Origin: Cytobacillus depressus | GTDB taxonomy: Bacteria; Bacillota; Bacilli; Bacillales; Cytobacillaceae | NCBI RefSeq assembly: GCF_008923245.1 | Contig: NZ_WBOS01000008.1 | Span: 62,001 to 126,000 of the forward strand | Direction of reading: 5' to 3' | DNA: 64,000 nucleotides | In this document: positions 42,404-50,892 of the stretch, in pieces | Position numbering within the stretch: position 1 is the stretch's first letter | Layout: each line of letters opens with the position of its first letter | The notes under the pieces: generated by a model | Databases searched by the model: none | Told to the model about the DNA's origin: nothing | Seen by the model: only the letters and a program-made list of their open reading frames with translations | Made by a program: the position numbers and the translations under genes

Positions 42404-42526
42404 TGTCTAGCTCCAGCGCCTACCCCCTCGAGGTCACAAGCCACCCCTCCCAGAAAGGTAAAGAACACCTTTCAGTGAGGATTGTCTTGTGCTTCTCGGG
42501 GGTGATCAAGGCGCTTGCGCTTTTCT
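42404..42526 (+). repeat. Dispersed 123-bp hairpin element, copy E
   Basis: A full copy with arms AGCGCCT/AGGCGCT, ACCCCC/GGGGGT and CACAAG/CTTGTG and apex GAAAGGT/ACCTTTC. It lies between moaD and moeB, with the moeB ribosome site starting five bases after its end. Confidence 0.87.
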
Positions 42527-42543
42527 ATCTAAAAGGAGTTTTG

Positions 42544-43566
42544 ATGATGGATGATCGATATTCCCGGCAAACTTTATTTCCGCATATTGGAATAGAGGGG
42601 CAGGAGAAAATCCGAACAAAGCATGTCCTTATGATCGGAGCGGGGGCGCTTGGATCGGGAAATGCTGAAATATTAACGAGAGCGGGGATAGGCAAGCTAA
42701 CGATTGTGGATCGCGATTATGTGGAGGCAAGCAATCTTCAGCGCCAGCAGCTTTATACTGAAGAGGATGTAGAGGCAAAGCTTCCGAAAGCGGCTGCGGC
42801 GGCAAAGCGCCTGCAGGCCATTAACTCAGAGGTACAAATTCATGCAGTGATTACGGATGCGACTCCTGAAAAAATGGAAGATCTCGTTGAAGGCGTTGAT
42901 GTCATCATCGATGCAACAGATAATTTTGAAACAAGAATGATGATCAATGATATTTCACAAAAGCATCAGATCCCTTGGATTTATGGGGGCTGTGTCGGCA
43001 GCTTTGGCATGAGCCTAACGGTCATTCCTGGAAAGACACCATGCTTGAATTGTTTGTTGAAGACGATTCCGATTCAGGGGATGACATGTGACACAGGAGG
43101 GATCATTGCCCCGGCTGTACAAATGGTCATCTCACACCAATCGGCTGAAGTTTTGAAAATTCTTGTCGAAGATTGGGATGCTGTACGAACCTCTTTCGTC
43201 AGCTTTGATTTATGGCGCAATCAATATTCTAGTATGAAGGTTTCGAAGGCGAAGGATTCAGGCTGCCTTTCTTGCGGAGAAAATCGGACCTATCCATATC
43301 TCGACAGTGAAAATATGATGAAATCTACAGTCCTTTGTGGAAGGGATACCGTACAAATCCGTCCGCCCCACCAGCACGATATTCATTTAGGTGATTTGTC
43401 CCGCCAACTAAAAGCGCTTGGCTATTCTGTAAAGGGAAATCCGTATTTACTCTCAATCGAAATGGAGGAGCAGCGCCTTGTTATTTTCAAAGATGGACGT
43501 GCGTTAATCCATGGTACAAAAGATTTAACACAAGCGAAGGCTATTTACCAGCGCTTGCTTGGGTAA
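42544..43566 (+). CDS. moeB: Molybdopterin-synthase adenylyltransferase (MoeB/ThiF family)
   Basis: This protein of about 340 residues has RYSRQTLFPHIGIEGQEKI, the nucleotide loop GAGALGSGNAEIL, DRDYVEASNLQRQ, DATDNFETR and zinc-binding CLNC and CLSC pairs. It adenylates the Gly-Gly end of MoaD. The C-terminal about 70 residues form an extra domain rather than a rhodanese. AAAAGGAG lies five bases before ATG 42544 (ATG 42547 is equally possible); the frame stays open back through repeat copy E, but that part is not coding. It could also serve ThiS. Confidence 0.92.
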   Translation: MMDDRYSRQTLFPHIGIEGQEKIRTKHVLMIGAGALGSGNAEILTRAGIGKLTIVDRDYVEASNLQRQQLYTEEDVEAKLPKAAAAAKRLQAINSEVQIHAVITDATPEKMEDLVEGVDVIIDATDNFETRMMINDISQKHQIPWIYGGCVGSFGMSLTVIPGKTPCLNCLLKTIPIQGMTCDTGGIIAPAVQMVISHQSAEVLKILVEDWDAVRTSFVSFDLWRNQYSSMKVSKAKDSGCLSCGENRTYPYLDSENMMKSTVLCGRDTVQIRPPHQHDIHLGDLSRQLKALGYSVKGNPYLLSIEMEEQRLVIFKDGRALIHGTKDLTQAKAIYQRLLG

Positions 43567-43583
43567 AGTACGATATTACATTC

Positions 43584-43616
43584 AAGTCCTAATCAAGATG
43601 GTTGGGGCTTTTTTTA
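43584..43616 (+). terminator. Terminator of moeB
   Basis: AAGTCCTAATC pairs with GGTTGGGGCTT, with three G-U pairs, around AAGAT, followed by a run of T. Confidence 0.65.
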
Positions 43617-43793
43617 TCTCCTTGAGGAACTTCAAAGATGATCGACAAAATTTACGCATTTTCCCATGTTTTCCAACAGTAATCGCTATGTTTCACGTGG
43701 AACATACAGAATTTCCCAAAAGGTGCGTTTAATCGAAATTCCACTTTCTATGATGTATAATATAGTTTGAATAATTTGGAGCTTAATAAAATA

Positions 43794-43991
43794 ATGAAAA
43801 ATAAAAGAGTGGATTGTTTTAAGTGTGAATTTTTCTATGTTACTTGGGATCAAAGGTTTCCGAAAGGGTGTAAAGCATTTCAGTTTAAAACGGCAAAGCT
43901 GCCTTCAATAGAAGTGTTTCGAGCATCGGGACAGCCTTGCTTGCGTTTTGAACAGAAAAAAGAAGTTTTACCGCAGATTAACGGGCAGTAA
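43794..43991 (+). CDS. Small conserved cysteine-rich protein (often labelled uracil-DNA-glycosylase-like)
   Basis: This 65-residue protein reads KRVDCFKCEFFYVTWDQRFP, GCKAFQFKTAKLPS and GQPCLRFE. The four cysteines (CxxC, then GC and PC) suggest a small zinc or iron site. Databases often carry the label uracil-DNA glycosylase for this family, but it is far too short and lacks the catalytic motifs. Start ATG 43794 has GGAG about 12 bases upstream, somewhat long. Role unknown. Confidence 0.7.
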   Translation: MKNKRVDCFKCEFFYVTWDQRFPKGCKAFQFKTAKLPSIEVFRASGQPCLRFEQKKEVLPQINGQ

Positions 43992-44039
43992 GACGTCCAC
44001 CTTAACTTTAGATGAATCGGGGTAGTTTAGTGGAAGGTC

Positions 44040-44173
44040 AACTGCCCGTAAAGGCCCGATTTAATGACCGCAGACTAAGAGCGCCACGTCCTGTGGCAAC
44101 GTCTGCGTGACCCACATCCTGTGGGCCGCAACTAACATTCAGTGGGGGATAAAGGACCCCCCACTGAATGAAG
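44040..44173. repeat. Multi-hairpin structured intergenic element
   Basis: Nested palindromes follow each other: GCAGAC...GTCTGC enclosing CCACGTCCTGTGG, then CCCACATCCTGTGGG, then CATTCAGTGGGGG/CCCCCCACTGAATG. Together they fill the gap between the small cysteine protein gene and ywdI. The phrase ACGTCCTGTGGCA also appears, inverted, inside copy F of the hairpin element (CACAGGACGTGGCA), so this is part of a dispersed family. No T-run follows the hairpins. Confidence 0.65.
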
Positions 44174-44200
44174 TGTCACTATACCGAAGAGGTGATTTTA

Positions 44201-44470
44201 TTGAATATTTCTGTCCAGCAACTGCTCTGGAAAATGGAAGAAGAATTAAAAGAAGCAAAGGGGAGTGCAACTTCTGCTAGGCTGCGAGAAAGAGTTCATG
44301 CCATTAAAGCACTTTGTGAATTGATTCTTGATGAACCGGCACAAAATAAGGAGGCTTTTTCCTCTTATGTCCCGCCTACCACACAGCAGGTGCAGTCATC
44401 ATCCATTCAACAGGTAAAGCGAATGGAAATGGATGATGATGCAAACGGCGAATCATTGTTTGATTTTTAA
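44201..44470 (+). CDS. ywdI: YwdI-family protein
   Basis: This 89-residue protein is predicted mostly helical at the N-terminus (LLWKMEEELKEAKGSATSARLRER, AIKALCELILDEP) with a polar tail ending in GESLFDF. It matches B. subtilis YwdI in size and position, before ywdK and gerQ. Function unknown. The start is TTG 44201 with GAGGTGA six bases upstream; an in-frame ATG at 44168 would begin inside the structured element. Confidence 0.82.
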   Translation: MNISVQQLLWKMEEELKEAKGSATSARLRERVHAIKALCELILDEPAQNKEAFSSYVPPTTQQVQSSSIQQVKRMEMDDDANGESLFDF

Positions 44471-44602
44471 AATTATCGGTTCGATGAAAGCTTATAGCTT
44501 CCTACTTTCTAGCTGGTAGGATGAATTTTAAAGAGCTCTCATTCAGTAGGGCGAATTTAGTTCGATATTAAAAAAGTCAATAAATATTGTGAGGGAATGA
44601 AC

Positions 44603-44974
44603 ATGAAGTTGTTTATTATTCTAGGAGCATTAAATGCTTTACTGTCAGTGGCATTAGGCGCATTTGGAGCACACGGTCTCGAGAAAACAGTGGAACCGAA
44701 GTATTTAGAAATTTGGAAAACAGGCGTACATTATCAAATGTTTCATGCAGTAGGGCTTTTAGTCATTGGAATACTGCTTGGCAAAGTACCAGCGAGCTCA
44801 TTATTATCTTGGTCCGGCTGGATGATGTTCATCGGAATTATTCTTTTCTCAGGCAGTCTTTACATATTAACGGTTACAAAAATAAGTGTACTGGGTGCTA
44901 TCACTCCACTTGGCGGAGTAGCCTTTTTAGTTGCCTGGGTGCTAGTAATTATTGCTGCGGTGAAGTATTTATAA
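44603..44974 (+). CDS. ywdK: DUF423 membrane protein
   Basis: This 123-residue protein has about four membrane helices and the DUF423 signature ALGAFGAHGLEK near residue 20, plus GVHYQMFHAVGLL and SGSLYIL. It is exactly the length of YwdK of B. subtilis and in the same place. Function unknown. GAGGGA is six bases before ATG 44603, so the upstream ATG at 44597 is less likely. Confidence 0.88.
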   Translation: MKLFIILGALNALLSVALGAFGAHGLEKTVEPKYLEIWKTGVHYQMFHAVGLLVIGILLGKVPASSLLSWSGWMMFIGIILFSGSLYILTVTKISVLGAITPLGGVAFLVAWVLVIIAAVKYL

Positions 44975-44992
44975 GAGGGATTTAAAAAAAAT

Positions 44993-45044
44993 GGGGCTGT
45001 CCAGAAAGTCGGATTTTTATGACTTACTGGATGGCTTCTTTCAT
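44993..45044 (+). terminator. Terminator-like hairpin of ywdK, GGCTGTCCAGAA family
   Basis: GGGGCTGTCCAGAAAGTC pairs with GACTTACTGGATGGCTT, followed by CTTTCATT. The same GGGGCTGTCCAGAA motif occurs in the dapA hairpin at 9893-9945 on the other strand. Confidence 0.65.
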
Positions 45045-45192
45045 TAAAATATCTTGAAATGTGTCTGTCATGAAAGAATGAGCACTTTATAGAATGGGTT
45101 TATCAAGTTCTCCGTCTAAAGCAGTCATGACCGCCTATTAACACGTGTTTTCCAAGATGTTCACCTAAAAAGCTAACCAATAAAAGACTATG

Positions 45193-45228
45193 AAAAACGC
45201 AAGGCTAGTAAAATAACCTTGCGTTTCT
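45193..45228 (-). terminator. Terminator of gerQ
   Basis: AAACGCAAGG (45195-45204) pairs with CCTTGCGTTT (45217-45226); on the minus strand the stem ends in TTTTTC. Confidence 0.75.
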
Positions 45229-45249
45229 ATCATTAGCTTTAATTTGTCA

Positions 45250-45735
45250 TTACCTTGGGCTATATTGCGACAATAGTCCAGGGGGCGCTGTGAATCCAGG
45301 GTATTCATATTCAATCGGTTCAGAAAAGGTTACATAATCAACATAAACCATTGGAATTAAATATCTCATTCCTGATTGAGGATCACTTAAAATCACGTGA
45401 TCTCTACCGGCAGCCTCGATAATCCCCTCAAATTTCTTCGCATTCCATTCACTGTTGTTTTCAAAGGTAGCGTATACAGTGACAAGCTTTCCTTTGTTTA
45501 AACGGAGGATGTTTTCTATATAGGATTGCTCAATTGGCAGCATGCCTGGAACTTGTGGGCCATGAACAGGTGCGCCCATCCCTGTAGTTGGCGGGATGGC
45601 CATACCCCCAGTATGCGGCATCACAGGCCGGACTCCTTGTACAGGATTTTGTTGCTGTGCTTGCATACCCGAATAAAGCTGTTGGTACCCGTAGTAAGGT
45701 GCAGCAGCATATGAATTATAATTTGATGGATTCAT
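45250..45735 (-). CDS. gerQ: Spore coat protein GerQ
   Basis: This 161-residue protein has an N-terminal Tyr/Gln/Pro-rich region (YNSYAAAPYYGYQQLYSGMQ) and a conserved C-terminal domain: LPIEQSYIENILRLNKGKLV, GIIEAAGRDHVILSDPQSG and YLIPMVYVDYVTFSEPIEYE. GerQ is cross-linked by transglutaminase in the spore coat and is needed for localisation of the lytic enzyme CwlJ. The ATG at 45735 has GGGAGGGG just upstream; a longer frame is unlikely. The 377-bp gap on its upstream side shows no gene. Confidence 0.92.
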   Translation of the reverse strand: MNPSNYNSYAAAPYYGYQQLYSGMQAQQQNPVQGVRPVMPHTGGMAIPPTTGMGAPVHGPQVPGMLPIEQSYIENILRLNKGKLVTVYATFENNSEWNAKKFEGIIEAAGRDHVILSDPQSGMRYLIPMVYVDYVTFSEPIEYEYPGFTAPPGLLSQYSPR

Positions 45736-46070
45736 TTTTTCCCCTCCCAAACTCAAAATGGTACTAAACGTGAAAGACCGCATTGAAAAATTCCTTTAGA
45801 TCGACTGTTGGAGTGGAGCTATATATTCATACCAAACTCCGTCCCCATGCATTAATAAGGTAGAGTAATTCCACAAGGGAAGCGCAACTTTTGAGAGAAT
45901 GTTAGAAACTTTTCTTTTAAGAAAAACAGGCAAAGACTTAATAAATATGAAGTATCACTCACTATTTCATGAGTATGAGGGGGCATGTTCATTTATGACA
46001 TTTTATTAAGAGGAAAAAAACAAGTTTAGATAGGTTGTGGGCTGAGGGATATATATAGTAATTTGTTTGA

Positions 46071-46102
46071 AAAACAAAAAACCCCCAGATTTTCATCTGG
46101 GA
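46071..46102 (-). terminator. Terminator of hemQ
   Basis: On the minus strand CCCAGAT pairs with ATCTGGG around GAAA, followed by GGTTTTTTGTTTTT. Confidence 0.8.
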
Positions 46103-46112
46103 GTAGAATGAA

Positions 46113-46859
46113 TTAATTTACATGAAGAAGCTTAGCAACTTGATCCTCTTCTAGCAGGTTTCCAATATAGAAGGCTCCAAACTCGCCGTAACGCGCACTT
46201 ACTTCATCGAAGCGCATTTCGTAAACAAGTTTTTTGAATTGAAGAGCTTCATCAGAGAATAGAGTGACGCCCCATTCGTAATCATCAAGACCGACAGACC
46301 CGGTAATAACTTGTCTTACCTTGCCAGCATATTGGCGGCCAATCATGCCGTGGCTGCGCATCATATTACGGCGGTCCTCCATCGGAAGCATATACCAGTT
46401 ATCATTGCCTTGGCGGCGTTTGTCCATTGGATAGAAGCAAACATGCTTAGCTTTCGGCAAGATCGGGTAAAGGCGAGCCAAAATTTCAGGGCTTTGATAA
46501 GGATCCTGATCAGATGGAAGATAGTTACTTAATTCAACTATTGATACATAAGAATAAACAGGAACTGTATATTCGGCAAGTTTTGATTTATTGAACTCAT
46601 TTTCAATTTCGTTTAATTCTTCTAAAGTTGGTCGTAAAATCATCATCATAAAATCTGCTTTTTGGCCAACAATTGTATATAATGCATGGCTGCCGTTTTT
46701 CTCGCTTTGAACCCCGTTCCACTTATCAACAAGGGATAAAAACTCTTGAATAGCTGCTTGGCGCTCTTCATTTGAAGTCATTTTCCAAGTCGTCCAATCA
46801 ATGGCACGGAAGTCATGCAAACAATACCAGCCTTCGAGCGTTTTTGCTGCTTCATTCAT
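46113..46859 (-). CDS. hemQ: Coproheme decarboxylase HemQ
   Basis: This 248-residue protein matches B. subtilis YwfI/HemQ, which turns Fe-coproporphyrin III into heme b by two oxidative decarboxylations, the last step of the Gram-positive pathway. Visible parts are [30 protein letters not shown], the catalytic-Tyr area [31 protein letters not shown] and the distal [25 protein letters not shown]. The ATG at 46859 sits behind AGGAGTGAT. It lies next to, and divergent from, pta, as in B. subtilis. Confidence 0.94.
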   Translation of the reverse strand: MNEAAKTLEGWYCLHDFRAIDWTTWKMTSNEERQAAIQEFLSLVDKWNGVQSEKNGSHALYTIVGQKADFMMMILRPTLEELNEIENEFNKSKLAEYTVPVYSYVSIVELSNYLPSDQDPYQSPEILARLYPILPKAKHVCFYPMDKRRQGNDNWYMLPMEDRRNMMRSHGMIGRQYAGKVRQVITGSVGLDDYEWGVTLFSDEALQFKKLVYEMRFDEVSARYGEFGAFYIGNLLEEDQVAKLLHVN

Positions 46860-47143
46860 AACGATCACTCCTATTATGTACTAGAAATGTGGAAGCAATG
46901 GAGTAGGTCATCACTAACTCCCAAAAGCGAGGCTTCCTTTAATATCAACATTACTATAACATAGTTTCTCCAATTAACCTCCTAATAAAACTCAAAAACC
47001 AGCACGAAGTCAGTATAGTGTGACGAAATTGTGGATATTTTGTTAAAGGGAGCTATTGTCATCATTTAAACATAGGAAAATATAAAAAGTGCGAGGATAA
47101 TAAAAATATATCATTATCAAAGTTCCTGATGAGGAGAATGCAA

Positions 47144-48118
47144 ATGATTGACTTATTTCGAAAGCTAAAAGACAAGGTAGAGGGAAAAAATATTAAAATT
47201 GTCTTTTCAGAAGGAACGGATCCACGAATTTTAACAGCGGCTGAAAGGTTAGCTGCAGAAAATATCATCATCCCTATTTTAATTGGCAAGAGAGAAGAGA
47301 TTATGGCAAAAGCGCTGGAGTTAAATCTTTCCCTTGCTGGGACAGAAATCTACGATCCTAAATCTGTAATAATAGATGAATTCATAGTAGCTTTTGTTGA
47401 AAGAAGAAAGGGAAAAGCATCGGAAGAGGAAGCGAGGAAAATTCTCTTAGATGAAACTTACTTCGGAACGATGCTCGTTTATAGGAATAAAGCAGATGGA
47501 CTTGTAAGCGGGGCTGCCCACTCAACTGCTGATACCGTCCGGCCAGCATTGCAAATTATAAAAACAAAAGAAGGGGTACGAAAAACATCTGGTGTTTTCA
47601 TCATGGTTCGCGAGGATAAGAAGTATCTCTTTGCTGACTGCGCCATTAATATTGCCCCAGATAGCCAAGATTTAGCGGAAATCGCGATTGAGACGGCGAA
47701 AACAGCAAAAATGTTCGATATCGAGCCACGAGTAGCGATGCTAAGCTTCTCAACGAAAGGATCCGCCAAATCTCCGGAAACAGAAAAAGTGTCAGAGGCT
47801 GTAAATGAGGCGAAGAAACGGAATCCACTCCTATTGATTGATGGGGAATTTCAATTTGATGCGGCGTTTGTTCCATCTGTCGCTAAGAAAAAGGCGCCGG
47901 ATTCGCCAATTCAAGGCGACGCCAATGTTTTTGTTTTCCCAAATCTAGAAGCGGGTAATATTGGCTATAAAATAGCTCAGCGTCTCGGGAACTTTTCAGC
48001 AATTGGGCCGATTTTACAAGGCTTGAACAAGCCAGTCAATGATCTTTCCCGCGGGTGCAGTGAAGAAGATGTTTATAGGCTAGCATTGATTACGGCGATG
48101 CAAGCTTTGAATGATTAA
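47144..48118 (+). CDS. pta: Phosphate acetyltransferase
   Basis: This 324-residue short-form Pta interconverts acetyl-CoA and acetyl phosphate in overflow metabolism. Signature segments: VFSEGTDPRIL, YFGTMLVYRNKADGLVSGAAHSTADTVRPAL, FADCAINIAPDSQDLAEIA, MLSFSTKGSAKS and ANVFVFPNLEAGNIGYKIAQRL. It aligns along its whole length with the B. subtilis enzyme. ATG 47144 is chosen from GAGGAG seven bases upstream. A terminator follows. Confidence 0.96.
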   Translation: MIDLFRKLKDKVEGKNIKIVFSEGTDPRILTAAERLAAENIIIPILIGKREEIMAKALELNLSLAGTEIYDPKSVIIDEFIVAFVERRKGKASEEEARKILLDETYFGTMLVYRNKADGLVSGAAHSTADTVRPALQIIKTKEGVRKTSGVFIMVREDKKYLFADCAINIAPDSQDLAEIAIETAKTAKMFDIEPRVAMLSFSTKGSAKSPETEKVSEAVNEAKKRNPLLLIDGEFQFDAAFVPSVAKKKAPDSPIQGDANVFVFPNLEAGNIGYKIAQRLGNFSAIGPILQGLNKPVNDLSRGCSEEDVYRLALITAMQALND

Positions 48119-48149
48119 AGCTATTTGCTAAAATGAGGATATTAGAGTA

Positions 48150-48182
48150 GAGCTGATCATCATTGTTCGGCTCTTTTTTTTC
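48150..48182 (+). terminator. Terminator of pta
   Basis: GAGCTGA pairs with TTCGGCTC (one G-U), followed by eight T residues. Confidence 0.7.
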
Positions 48183-48210
48183 AGCTTTTTAGCTGATATA
48201 ATGTGGGGTG

Positions 48211-48296
48211 GCCAGAAGTCGCCGATATATAGGGAAAGTGGCCGATAAAAGTATGAAAGTCACCCATAAATGGTTTGAAAGCAACTAATAAAATGT
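48211..48296. repeat. Degenerate 20-21-bp repeat (GTGGCCGATAAA type)
   Basis: GTCGCCGATATA (48219), GTGGCCGATAAA (48239), GTCACCCATAAA (48259) and AGCAACTAATAAA (about 48280) are spaced 20, 20 and 21 bp, with decay towards the right. A related 21-bp element lies at 25280-25340. It sits between the pta terminator and lipL. Confidence 0.55.
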
Positions 48297-48339
48297 ATTT
48301 TTATACTAGAAAAGTATCCTCTAAAAAGGAGAACTTAAT

Positions 48340-49176
48340 ATGAATGACCTTTTACTGCAAGAAAAATGGAGAATCATCGATCAATCGGCGTTAGCCGTTC
48401 ACTTACATGCGACCTATTCATTTGGATTGGATGATACATTGTGCGCATCAGTTGGAGGTGGCATGGCTCCAGCAACTGCAAGAGCATGGGTTCACGATAA
48501 TACAATTGTACTAGGGATTCAGGATACGAAGCTGCCTTATCTTGATGAGGGAATCGACTATTTGGAAAGCGAAGGGTATCGTGTCATCGTACGAAACTCT
48601 GGCGGACTTGCTGTTGTTTTGGATGAAGGTGTATTAAATTTAACCCTTGTTTTCTCGGAAAATGTTAAAGGCATCGATATTAATCGGGGCTATGACGCTA
48701 TGTGGATGCTCATAAAAGAAATGTTTTTCGATTTTCATATTGAAATAGAAGCGAAAGAGATTGTCGGATCCTATTGTCCGGGGAGCTATGATTTAAGTAT
48801 AAATGATCAAAAGTTTGCTGGGATTTCGCAAAGGCGCCTACGAAATGGAGTGGCTGTGCAAATTTATCTTTGTGTCAATAGAAGCGGAAGTGCCCGTGCG
48901 GAAAAAATTGGTCGTTTTTATTCCATTTCCAAAAAAGACGTAGACACAAAATTTCAATATCCAAATATCAAGCCTTCAGTCATGGCCTCCTTATCTGAAC
49001 TATTACAAACAAACTTATCGATTCAAGATGTGATGCTTCGCTTTTTGCAAGCCTTGAAAAAGAAAGCAAACTATCTGTTTTCAGGCGAGCTCACAGGCGA
49101 AGAAATGGCATTGTTTGATGCTTATCATAAACGAATCGTCGAACGAAATGAAAAGGTGCTAGGGGAAGGAAAATAA
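48340..49176 (+). CDS. lipL: Octanoyl-[GcvH]:protein N-octanoyltransferase
   Basis: This 278-residue amidotransferase moves octanoyl from GcvH to the E2 subunits of 2-oxo acid dehydrogenases in lipoate synthesis. Catalytic Cys146 lies in [10 protein letters not shown], with a conserved lysine in [13 protein letters not shown] and [16 protein letters not shown] as the lipoyl-binding loop. These motifs distinguish LipL from LipM. It matches ywfL in B. subtilis by position next to pta. AAAAGGAG precedes the ATG. Confidence 0.93.
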   Translation: MNDLLLQEKWRIIDQSALAVHLHATYSFGLDDTLCASVGGGMAPATARAWVHDNTIVLGIQDTKLPYLDEGIDYLESEGYRVIVRNSGGLAVVLDEGVLNLTLVFSENVKGIDINRGYDAMWMLIKEMFFDFHIEIEAKEIVGSYCPGSYDLSINDQKFAGISQRRLRNGVAVQIYLCVNRSGSARAEKIGRFYSISKKDVDTKFQYPNIKPSVMASLSELLQTNLSIQDVMLRFLQALKKKANYLFSGELTGEEMALFDAYHKRIVERNEKVLGEGK

Positions 49177-49177
49177 A

Positions 49178-49213
49178 GAAAAGCCGTCAACATAATTGTT
49201 GCGGCTTTTCTTA
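49178..49213 (+). terminator. Terminator of lipL
   Basis: GAAAAGCCGTCAAC (49178-49191) pairs with GTTGCGGCTTTTC (49198-49210), with one bulge/mismatch, followed by TT. Confidence 0.75.
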
Positions 49214-49264
49214 ATCGAGAATATGCTGTCTTTCTCCTTACTCCCAACTTGGAACTTTTTCTAT

Positions 49265-49510
49265 TGTCTAGCTCCACAAGGAATGCTACGGTAGCGATTA
49301 TCATCGCACGAGTAAAAGCGTTAGCTTTTAGGAGGAGCGCCTAGCCCCTCGAGGTCATAAGTCAATCTGTCAAGAAGGTGAAGTACAACCTTCTCGCCAG
49401 CTTGCCTTATGCTTGCCGGACTTGCACAGGATGTGCTGACTTCGACGTTTGCCACAGGACGTGGCAGTTTTTAGTCGAAGTTCCCCTCTCCTAGGCGCTT
49501 CCGCTTTTCT
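49265..49510 (+). repeat. Dispersed hairpin element, copy F (expanded)
   Basis: Family ends TGTCTAGCTCC and AGGCGCTTCCGCTTTTCT enclose two insertions: about 55 bases with AAAGCGTTAGCTTTTAGG in the left arm and about 70 bases with CACAGGACGTGGCA and GACTTCGACG...TAGTCGAAGT in the right. The core keeps AGCGCCT/AGGCGCT and CATAAG/CTTATG and an apex AGAAGGT/ACCTTCT. It ends two bases before the rsfA stop codon. Confidence 0.78.
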
Positions 49511-49512
49511 TT

Positions 49513-50244
49513 TTACTCCGCAACCTTCTCTAAGTTTCCATTTCGGTCCATTTTGAATTTGGTGGCGGGTCTCTCTTCTTCTTCAAAGAGGACGAGCTTA
49601 CGGGCACGATTCATAATTTTCATCAGTGTCTCGTAATCTTCTTGGATCGTGTCTGAATTCTCTTCAAGCTGACTAATTCTTCCTTCCAGTTCTTCATTGC
49701 GGCTCTTAATTTGCGCATTCTCACGCTTCAATCTTTCATTCTCATTTTTTAATATATCTAATTGAATACTCGAATGTTTTAAAGTTTGTAAGTAAGCAAT
49801 CACATGATCAAGGTTCATCTCGGTTCCCCCTGAATAGCTCGTTTCCTCAGAATAGTAAGGGACTGGCAGCGCTTCGATAATTTCCATTGTCTCGGCTTGT
49901 TCCTCAGCTGCTTCCATCATTAAGGCGGTTGTCGTAACAGATTCTACTTCAGCCACAGATGGTACTGGAGGGGAATAGAGTAGCTTCTTCTTGCCACCTT
50001 GTTCCTTTCCAAGCAGTCGATGTCTTTGTTTCCGTTGCTTTTTCGCAAGCTGCAGTGCTTTCTCGTATTGATGCCTCACAACAGCATTCCAGCGAAATCC
50101 GCACGCTGCCGAAGTACGGTCGAGCTTATCACCAACCTCCTCAAAAGCATTTAATTGTGTGCTTCCTTCTCTCACATGTCTTAAAACCGTTTCCGCTAGT
50201 AATAAATCATTTTCTTCCGTCCATGCATCTTGACGAACTTTCAT
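49513..50244 (-). CDS. rsfA: RsfA-family prespore regulator
   Basis: This 243-residue protein has an N-terminal Myb/SANT-like DNA-binding domain ([21 protein letters not shown] through [17 protein letters not shown]), a basic linker, and a C-terminal coiled coil ([31 protein letters not shown]). B. subtilis RsfA (YwfN) modulates sigma-F-dependent genes in the forespore. The start is ATG 50244 behind GAGG; the frame extends about 55 residues upstream without support. Position beside lipL agrees with B. subtilis. The 321-bp gap upstream shows no gene. Confidence 0.88.
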   Translation of the reverse strand: MKVRQDAWTEENDLLLAETVLRHVREGSTQLNAFEEVGDKLDRTSAACGFRWNAVVRHQYEKALQLAKKQRKQRHRLLGKEQGGKKKLLYSPPVPSVAEVESVTTTALMMEAAEEQAETMEIIEALPVPYYSEETSYSGGTEMNLDHVIAYLQTLKHSSIQLDILKNENERLKRENAQIKSRNEELEGRISQLEENSDTIQEDYETLMKIMNRARKLVLFEEEERPATKFKMDRNGNLEKVAE

Positions 50245-50565
50245 TTCCTCAACTCCCAATTCATTTGCATTTTTACTCCTTAATCTAAGGATGGACAGTT
50301 CAGAAGAAAAATATACAAAGAGAATTATAAGGATAGTAGATTTTTTTATTTTCTTTCGTTTTTCACTAGATAGGTAATGTATACCCTTTAGATTCATATG
50401 TTCTAGCAACGTATTTCACTGCCAGATAATGTGGGCAACTTGCATTGAAAGGAAAGAAGCTGTAAAATACAGCAAGGACAATAATTATTTGTAGCCGCAT
50501 TGGCTCATTTTATATATGAACGATAAATATTTACACGTTCGACCGTAGAAAGGGTTGTAATATAT

Positions 50566-50790
50566 ATGGCAAACGAATTTCGTGTTTGCGACGATTGTCA
50601 GGGTGTGAATTTAAAAACATTAATCCCTCTATTAAAGAAAATAGATCCGGACGCGAGTATTGAGATTGGCTGCCAGTCCTACTGCGGACCAGGCCGAAAG
50701 AAAACATTTGCATTCGTGAATAATCGTCCATTAGCCGGTTTAACGGAAGAAGAATTAATGGAAAAAATAAACAAAAAGCTTAAAAAGTAA
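50566..50790 (+). CDS. DUF1450 (YuzB-like) small cysteine protein
   Basis: This 74-residue protein has two cysteine pairs, VCDDCQG near the N-terminus and [12 protein letters not shown] in the middle, as in the DUF1450/YuzB family. The pattern resembles a small thioredoxin-like or Fe-S-type fold. No function is known. AAAGGG lies upstream and a clear terminator follows, so it is a single gene. Array 3 begins about 100 bases downstream. Confidence 0.8.
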   Translation: MANEFRVCDDCQGVNLKTLIPLLKKIDPDASIEIGCQSYCGPGRKKTFAFVNNRPLAGLTEEELMEKINKKLKK

Positions 50791-50818
50791 AACCACCTTT
50801 GAGGTGGTTTTTGTTTTT
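50791..50818 (+). terminator. Terminator of the DUF1450 gene
   Basis: AACCACC (50791-50797) pairs with GGTGGTT (50803-50809), followed by TTTGTTTTT. Confidence 0.8.
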
Positions 50819-50892
50819 CTGAGTTATTTGGGCGGGAAAAGTGTGCAGAAGCCTTTTTCTTTTTACAATTACACGGCTTAATTGGAGAAAAG

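Noticed and set aside
42403-42543. N-terminal extension of MoeB
   Set aside because: The extra residues are translated from repeat copy E; the family start with its ribosome site is at 42544.
43794-43991. Uracil-DNA glycosylase
   Set aside because: 65 residues are far too few and none of the Ung motifs is present.
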